DNA of 64,000 bases from Bidens hawaiensis (GCA_021521415.1 JAIQDT010001743.1:248001-312000); one strand, 5' to 3'. Positions 1-9,933 are shown, counted from the stretch's first letter. Made by a program: numbers and translations. Notes: generated from the letters alone by a model not told the origin.

Positions 1-340
1 ACAATGATGTTTGTTGACTTTTTAGGTCAGCTTCATGCTTTAACAATACCCCGCTGATATCAACGGCTCTTAAGTAGGCCTTCTTTTCTACTTCATTTGT
101 CTTGGTCATGATTTGGATCAACATTTCTTCAATTTTTGAGTAGCTCGGATTTTGCTGGCTACTGGAACTTTGTTCTTGAAATTGAGGTTTAGGTTGGAAA
201 GATTGATTCATCGCCCTCTTTTCGAATCCGAGTAGGGTTTGAGTGTTACCTTCGTCCTTCCAACTGAAATTCAGGTGGTTCTCCATCCTAGATTGTAGTT
301 GTTGCTGAATGTCGGTCCCGAATAATCACTCAATACTCAA
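1..340 (-). pseudogene. Gypsy gag fragment
   Basis: Read on the minus strand, this stretch encodes a stretch typical of plant Gypsy Gag: an NYNLGWR segment, then HLNFSW, then a Gln/Ser-rich linker (FQPKPQFQEQSSSSQQ) and a helical part with KIEEMLIQIMTK. In plant Gypsy Gag the first two pieces are normally one run (NPGWRNHPNFSW); here they lie in different frames, so one base has been lost near position 283. The fragment runs off the left edge of the window and is cut on its other side by the LTR at 347. Gag packages element RNA in the cytoplasm. The frameshift and truncation make it non-functional. The family call rests on remembered motif resemblance only. Confidence 0.5.
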
Positions 341-346
341 TAACAA

Positions 347-1368
347 TGTCATAACCCACACATATTGTGTCGACAAGAAGGTTAATGACGGATTGCTAAA
401 TAAGGAAAGATTCTTGTTTGTTAACGGCGGAATCAGAAACAAACGAGTTTTGTTGCTAATAGGTTAATAATGGTAACAGACACGAACAATAACTCAAAAG
501 ATTTCCATTTATATAAAGCAATTCATACAAATGATAATCTATTAGGGTTTCTTTTCGGAATGTATATTCAATGATAACCTAGGACAACCGTCACACTCAA
601 TCAGGAATATTCGATCTTATCTGAAAAGTGTAAAGGCCAATCCGTATTCTGTCTCCCGTTCGGAGTCATGCCCTAAAATATTCTTTTTATAGGCCTGCCA
701 CCTCCTGATAGCTGTCATTCTTTCTAGAAACCATAATGATTGATACATATTCAAAACTATACTAAGTGTAAAACAAGTCTTCCGGGTAGGCCTTGTTGCA
801 GTATTCTTTTCCGAGTATACTTTATGCTCTGCCTTCCTTTACTGACTTGGTAACCTTGAAGTATGCTCGGGTACAGTTCTCCGGGTAGACTTTACTTTGA
901 GTATTTCACCAATGAATAGACTTCAATCTTCTTGACCTTATCAGACTTTGCCTGAAAAGATCCTACTACCGTAATGTTATTTAAGAATCCCTTCAAATCA
1001 TTTGTTTGATAACTTATTAAGCAACCATAGTGTGCTCGGTACACTGTAGCTTGCTCTGAGTTGAACCTTGCCCGAGAAAGTAAGTACTTGATAAACTTTC
1101 AACAAGCTTGCCCGGATTCCACTTTATTAAGCAAACCTTGCCCGGCAAGAACTACTTTGCTAGATGTAGTGAACCCTACTCGGATTATCACTAAAGAAGA
1201 CTTCAAGAAGGTAATCCTGCCCGATAGGCAAAATATCTTGCACGGCTAAGTAAAACCCTGCTCGGATGTCTCAGTTGTGCCCGGTTCCATACTTAGCGAT
1301 TTATGAGGAGGTTGAGTAGATTCCAATCTTCCTTATGATCAATTTTTAGGTCAAATCTTGACTCAACA
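347..1368 (-). repeat. LTR of a minus-strand element (its 3' LTR)
   Basis: On the minus strand this begins TGTTGAGTCAAG directly after a polypurine tract at 1369-1380 and may end GGGTTATGACA at 347, giving TG...CA ends and about 1.02 kb. The right boundary is well supported by the tract; the left one is a best guess, because the partner LTR and target duplication are not visible. A TATA-like TATAAAAA lies at 684-691 (minus strand). Upstream of it in element orientation, at about 780-1290, the word TGCCCGG/TGCTCGG and variants occurs about a dozen times. The small plus-strand ORF at 1061-1249 lies inside this LTR and I do not regard it as a gene. Confidence 0.6.
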
Positions 1369-1380
1369 ATCTCCCCCTAG
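1369..1380 (-). promoter_or_regulatory. polypurine tract
   Basis: On the minus strand this reads CTAGGGGGAGAT immediately before the TG of the LTR. This is the standard position and composition of the plus-strand DNA primer of a Copia retrotransposon. It fixes the orientation of the left-hand element as minus and the LTR edge at 1368. Confidence 0.75.
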
Positions 1381-1542
1381 ATTGGAACACCTCAGCTGTC
1401 CAAAACATTTCTAAGGTTACATACACTTAGTTAAAATACATATTCAAATTGAAATCAAACTTTTACATATCAAAAGTTAAAACTATTACATATTCAAAAT
1501 CTGTCCGTAGACATTACAAAATAAAGCCTATTCTAAAGATCT

Positions 1543-2022
1543 TTATCTTCTTCTTGCATTGTAGTAGGCTTGTCTTCGATTCACAATCACAGTTCCTGCC
1601 CTTTGCCTAAAGATAGAAAGGATTTGGTAATGAATGTGACTTTCATGAATGTCCAAATCCCTTATATCTCTTAGATCTTCATTGTGCAAGTAGGTCAGGT
1701 CTTCATCTCTTCTAATTATGCCCAAGATAATTCCGTCTGAGTTGCGAAGAATATAATGGCCTGTAGTTTCTTTGTATTCAATTGCTGCAATAATGCCATT
1801 CTTCTGCACAGTGTAGTTTGGGCGTGTCATTCTTTTTTTCAGTCTTATGCACGTATTCGTGTTTGACAATGGATTCTTATCTTTGACTTTCAACTGGTAA
1901 TTCAATTCAGCACTGACTATCTTTTTCAACTTGGTAGCCCTTCTTGTTCTATCTTGCTTTGTCAGCTTCCAGCTTTTCTTCTCCTTTAAGAATGGAAATC
2001 CCTTGTCAGCTTCATCCTTCAA
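1543..2022 (-). pseudogene. extra ORF of LTR element, C-terminal part
   Basis: A 159-residue basic fragment that ends about 160 bp before the polypurine tract, so it is the last coding segment of the minus-strand element. It is not Gag or Pol. A central stretch (ILRNSDGI, then LTYLHNEDLRDI) looks weakly like the C-terminal domain of the extra ORFs in Copia A and B (FVVKRYDGI, CIVKWEKGV, each followed by a leucine-rich stretch). The fragment probably continues the coding sequence at 2036-2665 across a frame break. Function unknown. The link to the A and B proteins is a by-eye alignment and could be chance. Confidence 0.45.
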
Positions 2023-2035
2023 GTACTTGGAGAGT

Positions 2036-2665
2036 TCATTCTGCTCTCCCTTTCAACTTGGTTGTGTCATGATAGTCATACAGATCAAGTGTGGCCATTT
2101 TCTCTAACTGTTCTTGAGTGTACTCAGCAAAATCATCTCTCATAATGTCTCTCAACTGTTTGCTTTCCATTATCACCTGTAGAGACTGAGAGACTGAGTC
2201 AAAGTATAGAGTTCTTGGAAGATCCACAAGTGATTGTGGTCTTGTTGTTCTTTGTGATTCAGCTCTGCTTGACTCACCTCTGTGTGTTGTTGGTTGTTGC
2301 CTTGATGCAGATGGCCTGATTGGTATAGACTTCATCGGTTTGCTGGGCCTTGTTACTGCAAAGGCTTTCATATACATAGACTCAATCATCTCACCAGGAT
2401 AGAAAATCAGATCAGCAAAGTTTTCACCAGCATCTCTTGAAAGTCTTGTGATCATCTCAGCCATTCTAGGATCTTTCAGTAATCCTGCAGGAACAAATCT
2501 TCCTCCAATGAAACTTCTTGGATTTTCTCCCTCCAAGAGCACTTTTTCCCATTCATCCTTTTGCATATAAAAGAGTTCCTTCAGTTCATGTTTATCTAAT
2601 GCATTGAAGGCATTCTCATCCATTCCCTTTTGGTTTACCATGACACCCCTCAAAATATTTATCAT
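2036..2665 (-). pseudogene. extra ORF of LTR element, middle part
   Basis: A 209-residue open stretch between two other minus-strand fragments. It has a folded-looking first half (ENFADLIFYPGEMIESMYMK), a Ser/Arg/Gln-rich linker, and an acidic helical end. No Gag knuckle, protease, integrase or reverse transcriptase motif is present. It abuts the fragments at 1543-2022 and 2669-2998 with gaps of only a few bases, so all are probably one ancestral ORF broken by frameshifts. I do not recognise a family. Confidence 0.45.
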
Positions 2666-2668
2666 CTC

Positions 2669-2998
2669 TTAATTCTCCCATGGAACTATTGGTTCATCAA
2701 TTGGTTCAGGTTTCACTTCCACTGGGATGGGTGTCTCATCATCTTTTTCATGAAATTGTTCTTTCGCTTTCTCCCTCAGAGTCCTGATTCTTCTTTTCTT
2801 AGTTGGAGGTTCATCTTCATCTCTCCTGGACTGCACAGTTGAGGGCTCAGGTTGTACCCTTTTTAGATTTTCCTTTCTTTTCATGTTGTTAAAAATAGAT
2901 TCAATTGCAGCCTTATCCAAGCATTCAACCATGTCAGGCTTCATCCCTTTCTCTAACAAGTATCCACACATTCCTCCAAATTTCTTTTTCAAAGCCAC
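2669..2998 (-). pseudogene. extra ORF of LTR element, inner fragment
   Basis: A 109-residue fragment with a short hydrophobic-charged start (KKFGGMCGYLLEKGMKP), a basic patch (PPTKKRRIRTLREK) that resembles a nuclear localisation signal, and an acidic proline-rich end. In the same frame the coding sense extends upstream (EDEEAEKLVALKKK) to a stop near 3020, so the visible ATG is probably not the real start. It sits between 3038-4510 and 2036-2665 as part of the same broken extra ORF. Function unknown. Confidence 0.4.
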
Positions 2999-3037
2999 AA
3001 GCTTTTCAGCCTCCTCATCTTCTCACAAATTTTTCTT

Positions 3038-4510
3038 TCACTTGTTCTCTAGTACTAAGATAGGCTTCTCTAGCTTCTCAAATTTGAAGTGAATCAGGTC
3101 TTTCTCAGAATACCCATGTTTCCTCAAATATTCTTTGTATTTCTGGGCATCTTTGTTCTTTTGTTCCAATTTCTTCTTAATCACATCTCTTTCTTTATTC
3201 AACATTTTCTGCAATTCATCATCATTCAGAGAAGATAAAGTTTTAAAACTTATTCCAAAGCTTCTCAGTTTCATAACCAAAGGATTTTTCCTTTTAGCAT
3301 CCAACAGACTTTGCTCAATGTTTGCCCTTTGTTCTTGAGTCATTGTAACTTGTGGGGACAAAACATCAGCACTTTCAACACCTTTTCCCTGATCATCTTC
3401 ATCATCATCAGTTTCATCCTCCTCCTCTGTAGTATCATCTACAACATCAATCTTTGGCTCATCAGGAGTTGGATTCTCAGGTATTGGAACATTGGGTACA
3501 CCTTGCACAATTTTATCTGGCCTTAATGTTTGCAAAGGAATTGCCCTTATTGCACTTGCCTCATCATCAAGGGTCTCCACAAAGTACTTGTTCTGGTCAT
3601 CCCATTTCCCCTTTTTGGCAGATTTTTCTTGCTCTGATTGTTCATATGCCCTTTTTCTTCTCATGTAGGTCTTTGCAAACATGTTGACTTTTTCTGCAAA
3701 TTGTTCATGTAGTTTGGAAAGTCTTTCCTTCTTTTGCTGAATAGTTTCATCAGATTGACTCACATGTTCCCTTTCTGGCCAACTTTTAGCTGGGTTTTGT
3801 CTGATATCATCTTTGACTTGTTCAACCCATTTCTTAGTAGCCATTGAGGCAATAAATTCACCAATTTCTTCTTCAACCATAATCTCCGTATTCACATTTG
3901 TTGGCTCAGCTGTTTCAGTTGTTTCCTTTTCGGGTTGACTCTGAGTTTGAAACATGCTTACCACCATAGCTAAGGAATCATCCACTTCCTTAGCTTTCTT
4001 CAAATTAATCAAAGCCTCAATAACAACCTGATCATCAGCCTCTTCATCATTAATCATTTTAGCAACATTGGCTTGATCAATCAAGGCTTCCTGCTCTGCT
4101 AACTCTCCAGGAGACAAGATTCGGGCAAGTATCTCCCTTTCTCTTGTTTCTCTAACCACATTTTCAAATTCTCTTCTGGCAGCAGCAGAAGCTTCTTCCT
4201 CTTCATCCATCAATCTCGCTTTCACAAGATTTGCCTTAACAGGCTCTTCTTCATAAACCTTTGCTTTTCCTTTATCCATTCTCCTTTTTAAATCTTCTTC
4301 ATTTTCAGATCGCTGATAGTCATCAATTTGCTTCTCTAGTACCTCCAACTCTGCATCATATTCTACCCTCTTGGAGCTTTGAGGTTGTTCAATTTCTGGT
4401 TCAGTGAGTGTAAGCTCCTCGGTAGCAGCATTGTCATCAATAATCACATCAGTTTGAGCTTTAGTCAGTATGTCAGTCATAACATCAGTGGCCACATCAG
4501 TGGTAGCCAT
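3038..4510 (-). CDS. extra ORF of LTR element, acidic coiled-coil part
   Basis: The longest open part of this minus-strand ORF cluster (490 residues). It is highly acidic and charged: a Thr/Asp-rich start, long Glu/Lys/Arg-rich helices likely to form coiled coils (residues about 50-330), a run of acidic residues near 365-385, then a basic helical end (VIKKKLEQKNKD). There is no retroviral domain. Its start codon lies inside a tandemly repeated 143-bp segment, so a second start-like copy exists upstream near 4662. It lacks the N-terminal domain seen in the Copia A and B extra ORFs, and Pol is absent to its right, so the element is truncated or rearranged. Product function unknown. Confidence 0.5.
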   Translation of the reverse strand: MATTDVATDVMTDILTKAQTDVIIDDNAATEELTLTEPEIEQPQSSKRVEYDAELEVLEKQIDDYQRSENEEDLKRRMDKGKAKVYEEEPVKANLVKARLMDEEEEASAAARREFENVVRETREREILARILSPGELAEQEALIDQANVAKMINDEEADDQVVIEALINLKKAKEVDDSLAMVVSMFQTQSQPEKETTETAEPTNVNTEIMVEEEIGEFIASMATKKWVEQVKDDIRQNPAKSWPEREHVSQSDETIQQKKERLSKLHEQFAEKVNMFAKTYMRRKRAYEQSEQEKSAKKGKWDDQNKYFVETLDDEASAIRAIPLQTLRPDKIVQGVPNVPIPENPTPDEPKIDVVDDTTEEEDETDDDEDDQGKGVESADVLSPQVTMTQEQRANIEQSLLDAKRKNPLVMKLRSFGISFKTLSSLNDDELQKMLNKERDVIKKKLEQKNKDAQKYKEYLRKHGYSEKDLIHFKFEKLEKPILVLENK

Positions 4511-4692
4511 ATTTTTATATCAGTTAATCACACTTACGGGTGCATCACTGGTTCAGTGAGTGTAAGCTCCTCGGTAGCAGCATTGTCATCAATAATCACA
4601 TCAGTTTGATCTTTAGTCAGTATGTCAGTCATAACATCAGTGGCCACATCAGTGGTAGCCATATTTTTATATCAGTTAATCACACTTACGGG
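4398..4692 (-). repeat. tandem duplication over the extra-ORF start
   Basis: A segment of about 143 bp at 4398-4540 recurs at 4550-4692 with about one base changed (GAGCTTT versus GATCTTT), separated by about 9 bp. Each copy carries the ATG and first codons of the extra ORF at 3038-4510. The upstream copy leads into a stop within a short distance. Confidence 0.85.
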
Positions 4693-5328
4693 TCATCCTC
4701 TGATGCACCCGTTAGTCATTTTTGGTCAATAAATGATAGGTTAATTAGGGCTTCATATGAACCGATCAAGTTTTAATCAAATTAGTAGCTTAATCATCAT
4801 TGTTTGATTTATCTGTTGATTAGGGTTGGTTCGCGATGTTATTTCGGGTCTATTGATATTAAATTTAGACAGATTCATGTTGTTTTATGTCTGACTGTGT
4901 TTTTGAATTGCATGTTAATGGCATAAATTCAATTCTATTTGGACTTTGACCTTTGGAGTCAAATTAAGATATTTTGTCTGCTCATATTCGCTATGAATAA
5001 CGAATGGGAGTTCCATTCGTGTATACAGTGGCCAAATGGACTCATTCGTCTGTGTTGATAACGAATAAGAACATTTATAATATTGTTTGACGAATTAGTA
5101 TTCATTCGTCAACAAACCAGAACATTCGTTAAGTTCTTTCGTTAACTTAACGAATTAGATCATTCGCTATGTTTTCCTATAACGAATGAACTAATTTGTC
5201 ATGAAACATATGACGAATAAGATGAATAGTTTGAATAGAATGCATATTTTCACTAAGTTGTGGTGAAATATGTTTTAATTTTAATATATGGTGTTTGTTT
5301 TTACTAAAGCTCGGGTTTTGTCACGGAT
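4693..5328 (+). repeat. spacer remnant with ATTCGTTA dyads (family C)
   Basis: No gene. From about 4985 to 5220 the word ATTCGTTA/TAACGAAT or close variants occurs repeatedly in both orientations. A perfect 12-bp dyad sits at 5124-5135/5144-5155 with an 8-base loop, and ACGAATGG pairs with CCATTCGT just before it. The stretch ends at the start of an extra-ORF fragment, the same position such words have in the Copia A spacer, so this is probably the pol-to-extra-ORF spacer of a related but separate family. Confidence 0.6.
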
Positions 5329-5772
5329 ATGGCAGATGAACCGATTGTCGATGCATCTACTCAAGAAAACCTGGTAGTATAGTAGGCACCTCAAGTTCAA
5401 GAAGAACCACTAGCTCAAGCTGCACCTATTATTTTTGAATTATCTTATGACAAAAAGCACAAATATTGTGCGTTTTTGCAAGATGATTTTGTTGGACGAG
5501 ACATCTTTGGAGATATGATAGCTTTCTTGAGCCGGTCAAGAATTTATCATACTATTTCTGCTGATACTACTGTACATTTTTGCATTATCTGTTTGTTTTG
5601 GGATAGTGCTAGGAGAAGCACATCGTAGCCGAAATTCGATAGAAGAAGATTGTAATAGATGATGTTGTAATACGAAGGGTTCTACGATTTTCTGATACCA
5701 TAGATGATCCTTGTGAGTTCGATAAAGCTTTAATCAGAGGATTATTTCAAAGGTTGCACTACAAAGGTGAGC
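5329..5772 (+). pseudogene. extra-ORF N-terminal fragment (family C)
   Basis: Starting at ATG 5329 the frame gives MADEPIVD and soon meets two adjacent stops at 5380-5385. Beyond them it reads DKKHKYCAFLQDD, then FLSRSRIYHTIS, closely matching the Copia A extra ORF (DKKHNICAYVDQD, FLRRSKIHYAIT). A further stop and frameshift follow, then VIRRVLRFSD and CEFDKALIRGLFQRL, again matching A (VIRRVLQFDD, SEFDRTLVRGLFTRL). It stops at about residue 140 of the domain. The middle section between the two matches is shorter than in A. Dead fragment of the same protein family. Confidence 0.75.
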
Positions 5773-6107
5773 TTGATTGATCACAATAAAACAAGGCCTA
5801 TTTATGTGAGATCATGAATCTCTCATCAATTTAACTTAATATCTACTGATTTGATCTAAATTTGATCAATCACTATCTTCTTCATCAAGCTATCAACAAT
5901 GGTCAAATCTTCAATTCAATATAATTAACCATCAAAATACATTACGAAGGTTTGGATTCCATCAATGAACATGAATCAACCTTTAAATTACATTAAACTT
6001 CACTAATTCATTTAATTTGACCAAAACGTACCAAACTTGAAGAACACCATGAACACGTCTCTAACCAGATTTATACCTTAAATTGACATATCGAGAGCAA
6101 TCGTCTG
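5773..6107 (-). other. probable leader remnant of a minus-strand element
   Basis: No coding potential seen on either strand. If the primer-site-like sequence at 6108-6119 is real, this would be part of the untranslated leader of a minus-strand LTR element. Confidence 0.3.
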
Positions 6108-6119
6108 CTCTGATACAAG
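6108..6119 (-). promoter_or_regulatory. primer-binding site remnant
   Basis: On the minus strand this reads TTGTATCAGAGC, one base different from the TGGTATCAGAGC used by Copia A. This is the site where initiator tRNA-Met would prime reverse transcription. It places an LTR immediately to its right. Confidence 0.5.
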
Positions 6120-6560
6120 TTGAGAATACTTTAAATGAACGATGAGCCAAGATCTAACCGCTAACACGATACATCATTACGTTAACACGAGACAAATGCG
6201 TTAAGGAATACTTTATGGATACTTTAATGGTGAACACATTATGGATACATAAGTTATGTCTAGGGAGAATCCAGCATGGTAACAACACTTGATAAATTAA
6301 GCTCGGATCTCTACCTATTGTGAATGGGGTATTCCCTTCATGAATGAGCTCTCATTCGTTATATCTCCATAACGAATGCGGATTAACTTAACGAATGAGC
6401 ATCCATTCGTTATATCTCCATAACAAATGGGCTCCTAACTTAACGAATAGCCTAGTCTATAACGAATGGACCCATTCACTATATAATCTATAGCGAATGG
6501 CCATATTGCATTAAACATAAATACTAGACTATCTCTAACTTATTCGATCAGTTACAGACA
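6120..6560 (-). repeat. LTR fragment with CATTCGTTAT dyads (family C)
   Basis: The stretch next to the primer-site remnant starts TGAGAATAC and contains several dyads at 6353-6490. A perfect 10-bp one is CATTCGTTAT at 6353-6362 with ATAACGAATG at 6369-6378 (loop ATCTCC); a second copy with the same ATCTCC loop follows at about 6402-6428 with one mismatch. The word matches that of the spacer remnant at 4985-5220. The outer edge of the LTR was not found. Confidence 0.4.
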
Positions 6561-7320
6561 ACAAATCATGCACTAATGGAACACGAACAATGCCTTGTTC
6601 GTGCTCGTTCTTTAAGGAAATAATGTGTTAACGAACGGTTTACGAACACTTACCGAACGAGATTTTATGTTCGTGTTCGTTCATTAAGGAAATTAATGTG
6701 TTCATGAACGGTTCACGAACACAAATAAAATCGGCAGTGTCTAGAGATTAAGACCGATGTATTCATCAATGTGAATAATGAAAGCATGTAAATGAATTGA
6801 ATGAACACGAGCAAGGGCATGCTCATGTTCGTTCATTTAACTTTAAATGAACACGAACACTTAATCGAACAAATATTTATGTTCATGTTCGATTATTTAA
6901 AAAATGAACATTTGTGTTTGTTTGTGTAAAATCTAAACGAGTATAACGGGACAAAGATAAATTAACATATATGAACACAAACAAACATAAACGAACATAA
7001 GTGAAAACACTTAAATGAACACAAATTAGCAAATATAAAACTTTAAGTAGACGACTCATCCAAATAATATTTAATTTCTTTTTATTAATACATAAACAAA
7101 CAAAAATAAACAGACAGAAATGAGCATAAATAAACGAACATAAATGAAAGTTCATGAACATAATTGAACGAACGGAATATGTGTTCATGTTCGTTCATTT
7201 AATTAAACCAACACAAACTGCTTTTTCATGTTTGTTCATTTATTAAATAAACGAACATAAACGAACTTCCCGCCGAATAGTTCACGAACAGTTCACCGAA
7301 CGTTCGGTTCGTTTACAGGC
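6560..7320. repeat. GAACA-rich fold-back repeat
   Basis: Dense, imperfect copies of ATGAACACGAACA and its complement (TGTTCGTGTTCGTTCAT) run through this stretch, ending in TTCGGTTCGTTTACAGG. Inverted and direct copies are mixed, so it could fold extensively. It resembles terminal parts of nonautonomous DNA transposons found in many dicots, but I could not define ends or a target duplication. The 101-residue minus-strand ORF at 6883-7188 is a by-product of the repeats, not a gene. Confidence 0.5.
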
Positions 7321-7324
7321 GTAA

Positions 7325-7615
7325 GTGGGGCGCTTTGCCCACCCAAAAAACCCTCATAGCGTCGGGAACACCACCCCCTTGGGTGCTATGAGCTCTTTTG
7401 AGTGAGAAAAGGGGGGGGGGGGGGGGTTCCCACAAAGCGGCGGAAAAAGAGGAGAGGGGGAAGATGATTGGTGGTTGCTTTATTTGTTTTTATAATAAAA
7501 TAATAATGATGTAACGATTTGTAAGAGCTTCATAAACTACACCATTTTGTTGTAAAACACGCCTATTGTGACATAGCGTCATATAACGCAAAACGTTCTC
7601 ATAGGGGCTACATCC
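7325..7615. mobile_element. possible MITE with poly-G run
   Basis: The left side has GTGGGGCGCTTTGCCCACCC, then CTCATAGCGTC. The right side has GACATAGCGTCATATAACGC and a CTCATAGGGG segment in partly inverted arrangement. A run of 16 G occupies 7411-7426. There is no ORF. Ends and duplication are unresolved, so the MITE call is tentative. Confidence 0.3.
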
Positions 7616-8461
7616 ACCACACATGGACATTAAACGTGCGATTGTAATTTATACAAAGTAAACAAATAAAATGATGTCATCGTTAGGTGTCAGAAAAAAT
7701 ATATATAGATAACCATTTTGACGTTTACAATGTGGGTTTCTTAGAAAATATAAAAACCAAAAACAAAACTAATATAAAAATATGAAATACTGTCCTCTCA
7801 CGTATTCATTAAGTCCCATCCAATTTTATAGTATGTGCGAAACTTATCAAAGTTTTTTTATCCGCCAGGTGTCACAACCATAAAGTTCACTCTCATTCTT
7901 TAAGTTTGACTGGCGGAGCCCATCGTAATTGTTCTGAAATTCAAACTTTTAGCCAATATTGATACTCACACTGACTAGACCCTACCACAAGAAAGTATGG
8001 CCACATCCTTGTAACTTGGTGACATTTGCTGGTTCTTCTTTGTTGACTTGGTGAAATTAGCTGTTTTTTTAAGAATTTGCAAGTTGTAATGATTAATGAA
8101 TTTGTCAACGTCTATGACCAAACTTATCCAGCAACCTAACATTATAATTTTTCACTTGGGTTGGGTGATCTAATTTACTTTTTCGAGAATACTTTAGAAG
8201 TTTGCATATATCATGTGAATTCTAGATTCCATCTTTATATGTTTTTGGGGGGCAGTACGCATACTTGATAGATATGTGATCGTAAAATCGTTTTTATACA
8301 CAAATAAAAGTGATTTAGTCAAGTAAACATGTTTTATAGCTAAAAGTGATAACTTTTAGAAGTATATAAAAGGGATTACAATTGTTAAAGAAAAGATAGT
8401 ATAATCCCTTCTAGAAGGAATTGTCATAGTGGATGTATGTTAGCTTCTTTCTAGAAGAGTT
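7616..8461. other. intergenic, nothing recognised
   Basis: About 850 bp of AT-rich sequence without a plausible ORF or a repeat I recognise. It ends in GAGTT at 8457-8461, the target-site copy of the outer Copia element, so it is the DNA that element inserted into. Confidence 0.6.
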
Positions 8462-9478
8462 TGTTGGATTTAATGGTCGGTTCGGGTCTAGTCAACGCGA
8501 CCGACCCGAATGTGACCCGGAATGAGTTACACCGGGGGTTAACGAAACATAAACCCACTTAAATGTTAATTGGGCCCGACACAAAAGATTAGATGGACCG
8601 GATGATGGTTAAAGGCTTTGTTTGGTTTATTGGGCTCAAGCCCAATTGGTTTAATATGATTAAACCCTAATAATATTACTATATATGGTATATGTTAGTA
8701 TTATTAAACTTAGACCTTACATAACATAACCCTAATTATCACCATCTCTTCAGCCGCCGCCTCCGGCGCCGATTTTCGGCAAGTTGGTTTTCCGGCGGGT
8801 ATTTTCCGGCCAATATACACCTAACACAGCCACCTCAAGTTGTTCTCCAGCCACCGCAAGAGCCACCGCAGCTCCATAATAACTCCGGTGTTGTTGAAAC
8901 CTTACGTCTCGTTTTTCCGGCTACCTGGTACAGATCCGACAAGCTCGTTTTTCCAGCGAGTGTTATTCCGGTGACTTGCTGCTGCTGTTTGGTTGCCGTT
9001 TGTTGCCGTCCACCGCTGTCCGCTGCTGTCCGAGGCAATAAGCTGTCGCTGCTCCGCCGAGGACCATCGCCACCGCTCCTATACCGCCGGACCACCACTT
9101 TGCCGCCGTTGTTGCTTCGTCGGACCGCTGCCGTCGCTCCGCCGGATCACCAACGCCGCCAGATCTCATTGAGTCAAGTCTAGCACTTTCGTTAAGCTCT
9201 CGGTGTCTTCCCGGTTTCGATAACCGAGGTATATCGATAAACTAGATCTATGGTTGTTTATTGTTTGTTTAATCGTACTCGTATAATAGTTGTAATCGGA
9301 TCCGGGTTTTGGGTTTCGGTTTTGGTTCGTTTAATCGTTTAATCGTCCGCTGCGTTTTATAGTTCGTTTAAACATATATATTAATATGGATTAATATTTA
9401 TTGAAACGAAAATAATTAACTAAAACGGGTTAAAATAACTTGACCGTTTTCGTTCCGAACCACCGTTGAAACCCAACA
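8462..9478 (+). repeat. 5' LTR of outer Copia
   Basis: Starts TGTTGGATTTAATGG and ends GAAACCCAACA. A TATA-like TATATATGG lies near 8680. Downstream of it is a GC-rich stretch (about 8750-9180) with repeated TTTTCCGGC words. That stretch yields several overlapping ORFs on both strands at 8835-9183, which I treat as composition artefacts because the 3' LTR yields the same set. Confidence 0.92.
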
Positions 9479-9479
9479 G

Positions 9480-9491
9480 TGGTATTAGAGC
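9480..9491 (+). promoter_or_regulatory. primer-binding site of outer Copia
   Basis: TGGTATTAGAGC one base after the LTR end is complementary to the 3' end of initiator tRNA-Met apart from one variant base. Copia B has the same variant. Confidence 0.85.
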
Positions 9492-9775
9492 CGCGGTTAC
9501 AACGTACGAGTCGATTCCGGTTCGTTTAAAACCGGATCTACATTTTAAACTTTAAATCGTTTAAAGTTTTGATCTAGATTTATTTTCGGGTGATTTTAGA
9601 TTTGGTCAAAGTTTTGTTTATTTTATTTGACCAAGTAAAAACGACCCGAAATTTTATTTATTTTTGTTAGTGCACGGTTTTGCGTTTAGAGTCTTTGTAT
9701 TTATCGTTAATGTTTTATTTATTAATTAATGTAATATTTAATGTTTATTATTAACTAGTTCGTTAAGGTTAAGTC

Positions 9776-9924
9776 TAGTTCGCTGGGGATGTTAGCGAAC
9801 TAAGACATTATAATGTATTCCCTCCTGATTCGTTAGGGGATGTTAACGAATCAGGGGGTGGTTCGTTATGTTAATTTATGTAACGAAGGGGAAGCTGGTT
9901 CGCTAGGGGATGTTAGCGAACCAG
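9776..9924 (+). promoter_or_regulatory. row of four U3 dyads before the TATA box
   Basis: H1 pairs 9776-9784 with 9794-9802 (9 bp, TAGTTCGCT). H2 pairs 9824-9835 with 9844-9855 (12 bp, CCTGATTCGTTA). H3 pairs 9862-9868 with 9881-9887 (7 bp, TTCGTTA). H4 pairs 9895-9905 with 9914-9924 (11 bp, CTGGTTCGCTA). H2 and H4 share the exact loop GGGGATGT, and H1 has nearly the same loop, while their stems differ on both arms. The row ends 9 bp before the TATA box. Confidence 0.9.
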
Positions 9925-9933
9925 GTCACCTTC

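Noticed and set aside
8835..9183. ORFs on both strands in the outer Copia LTR (and twins at 29582-29862)
   Set aside because: GC-rich LTR sequence read in several frames; Ser/Pro/Arg-rich peptides without domain features, duplicated only because LTRs are duplicated.
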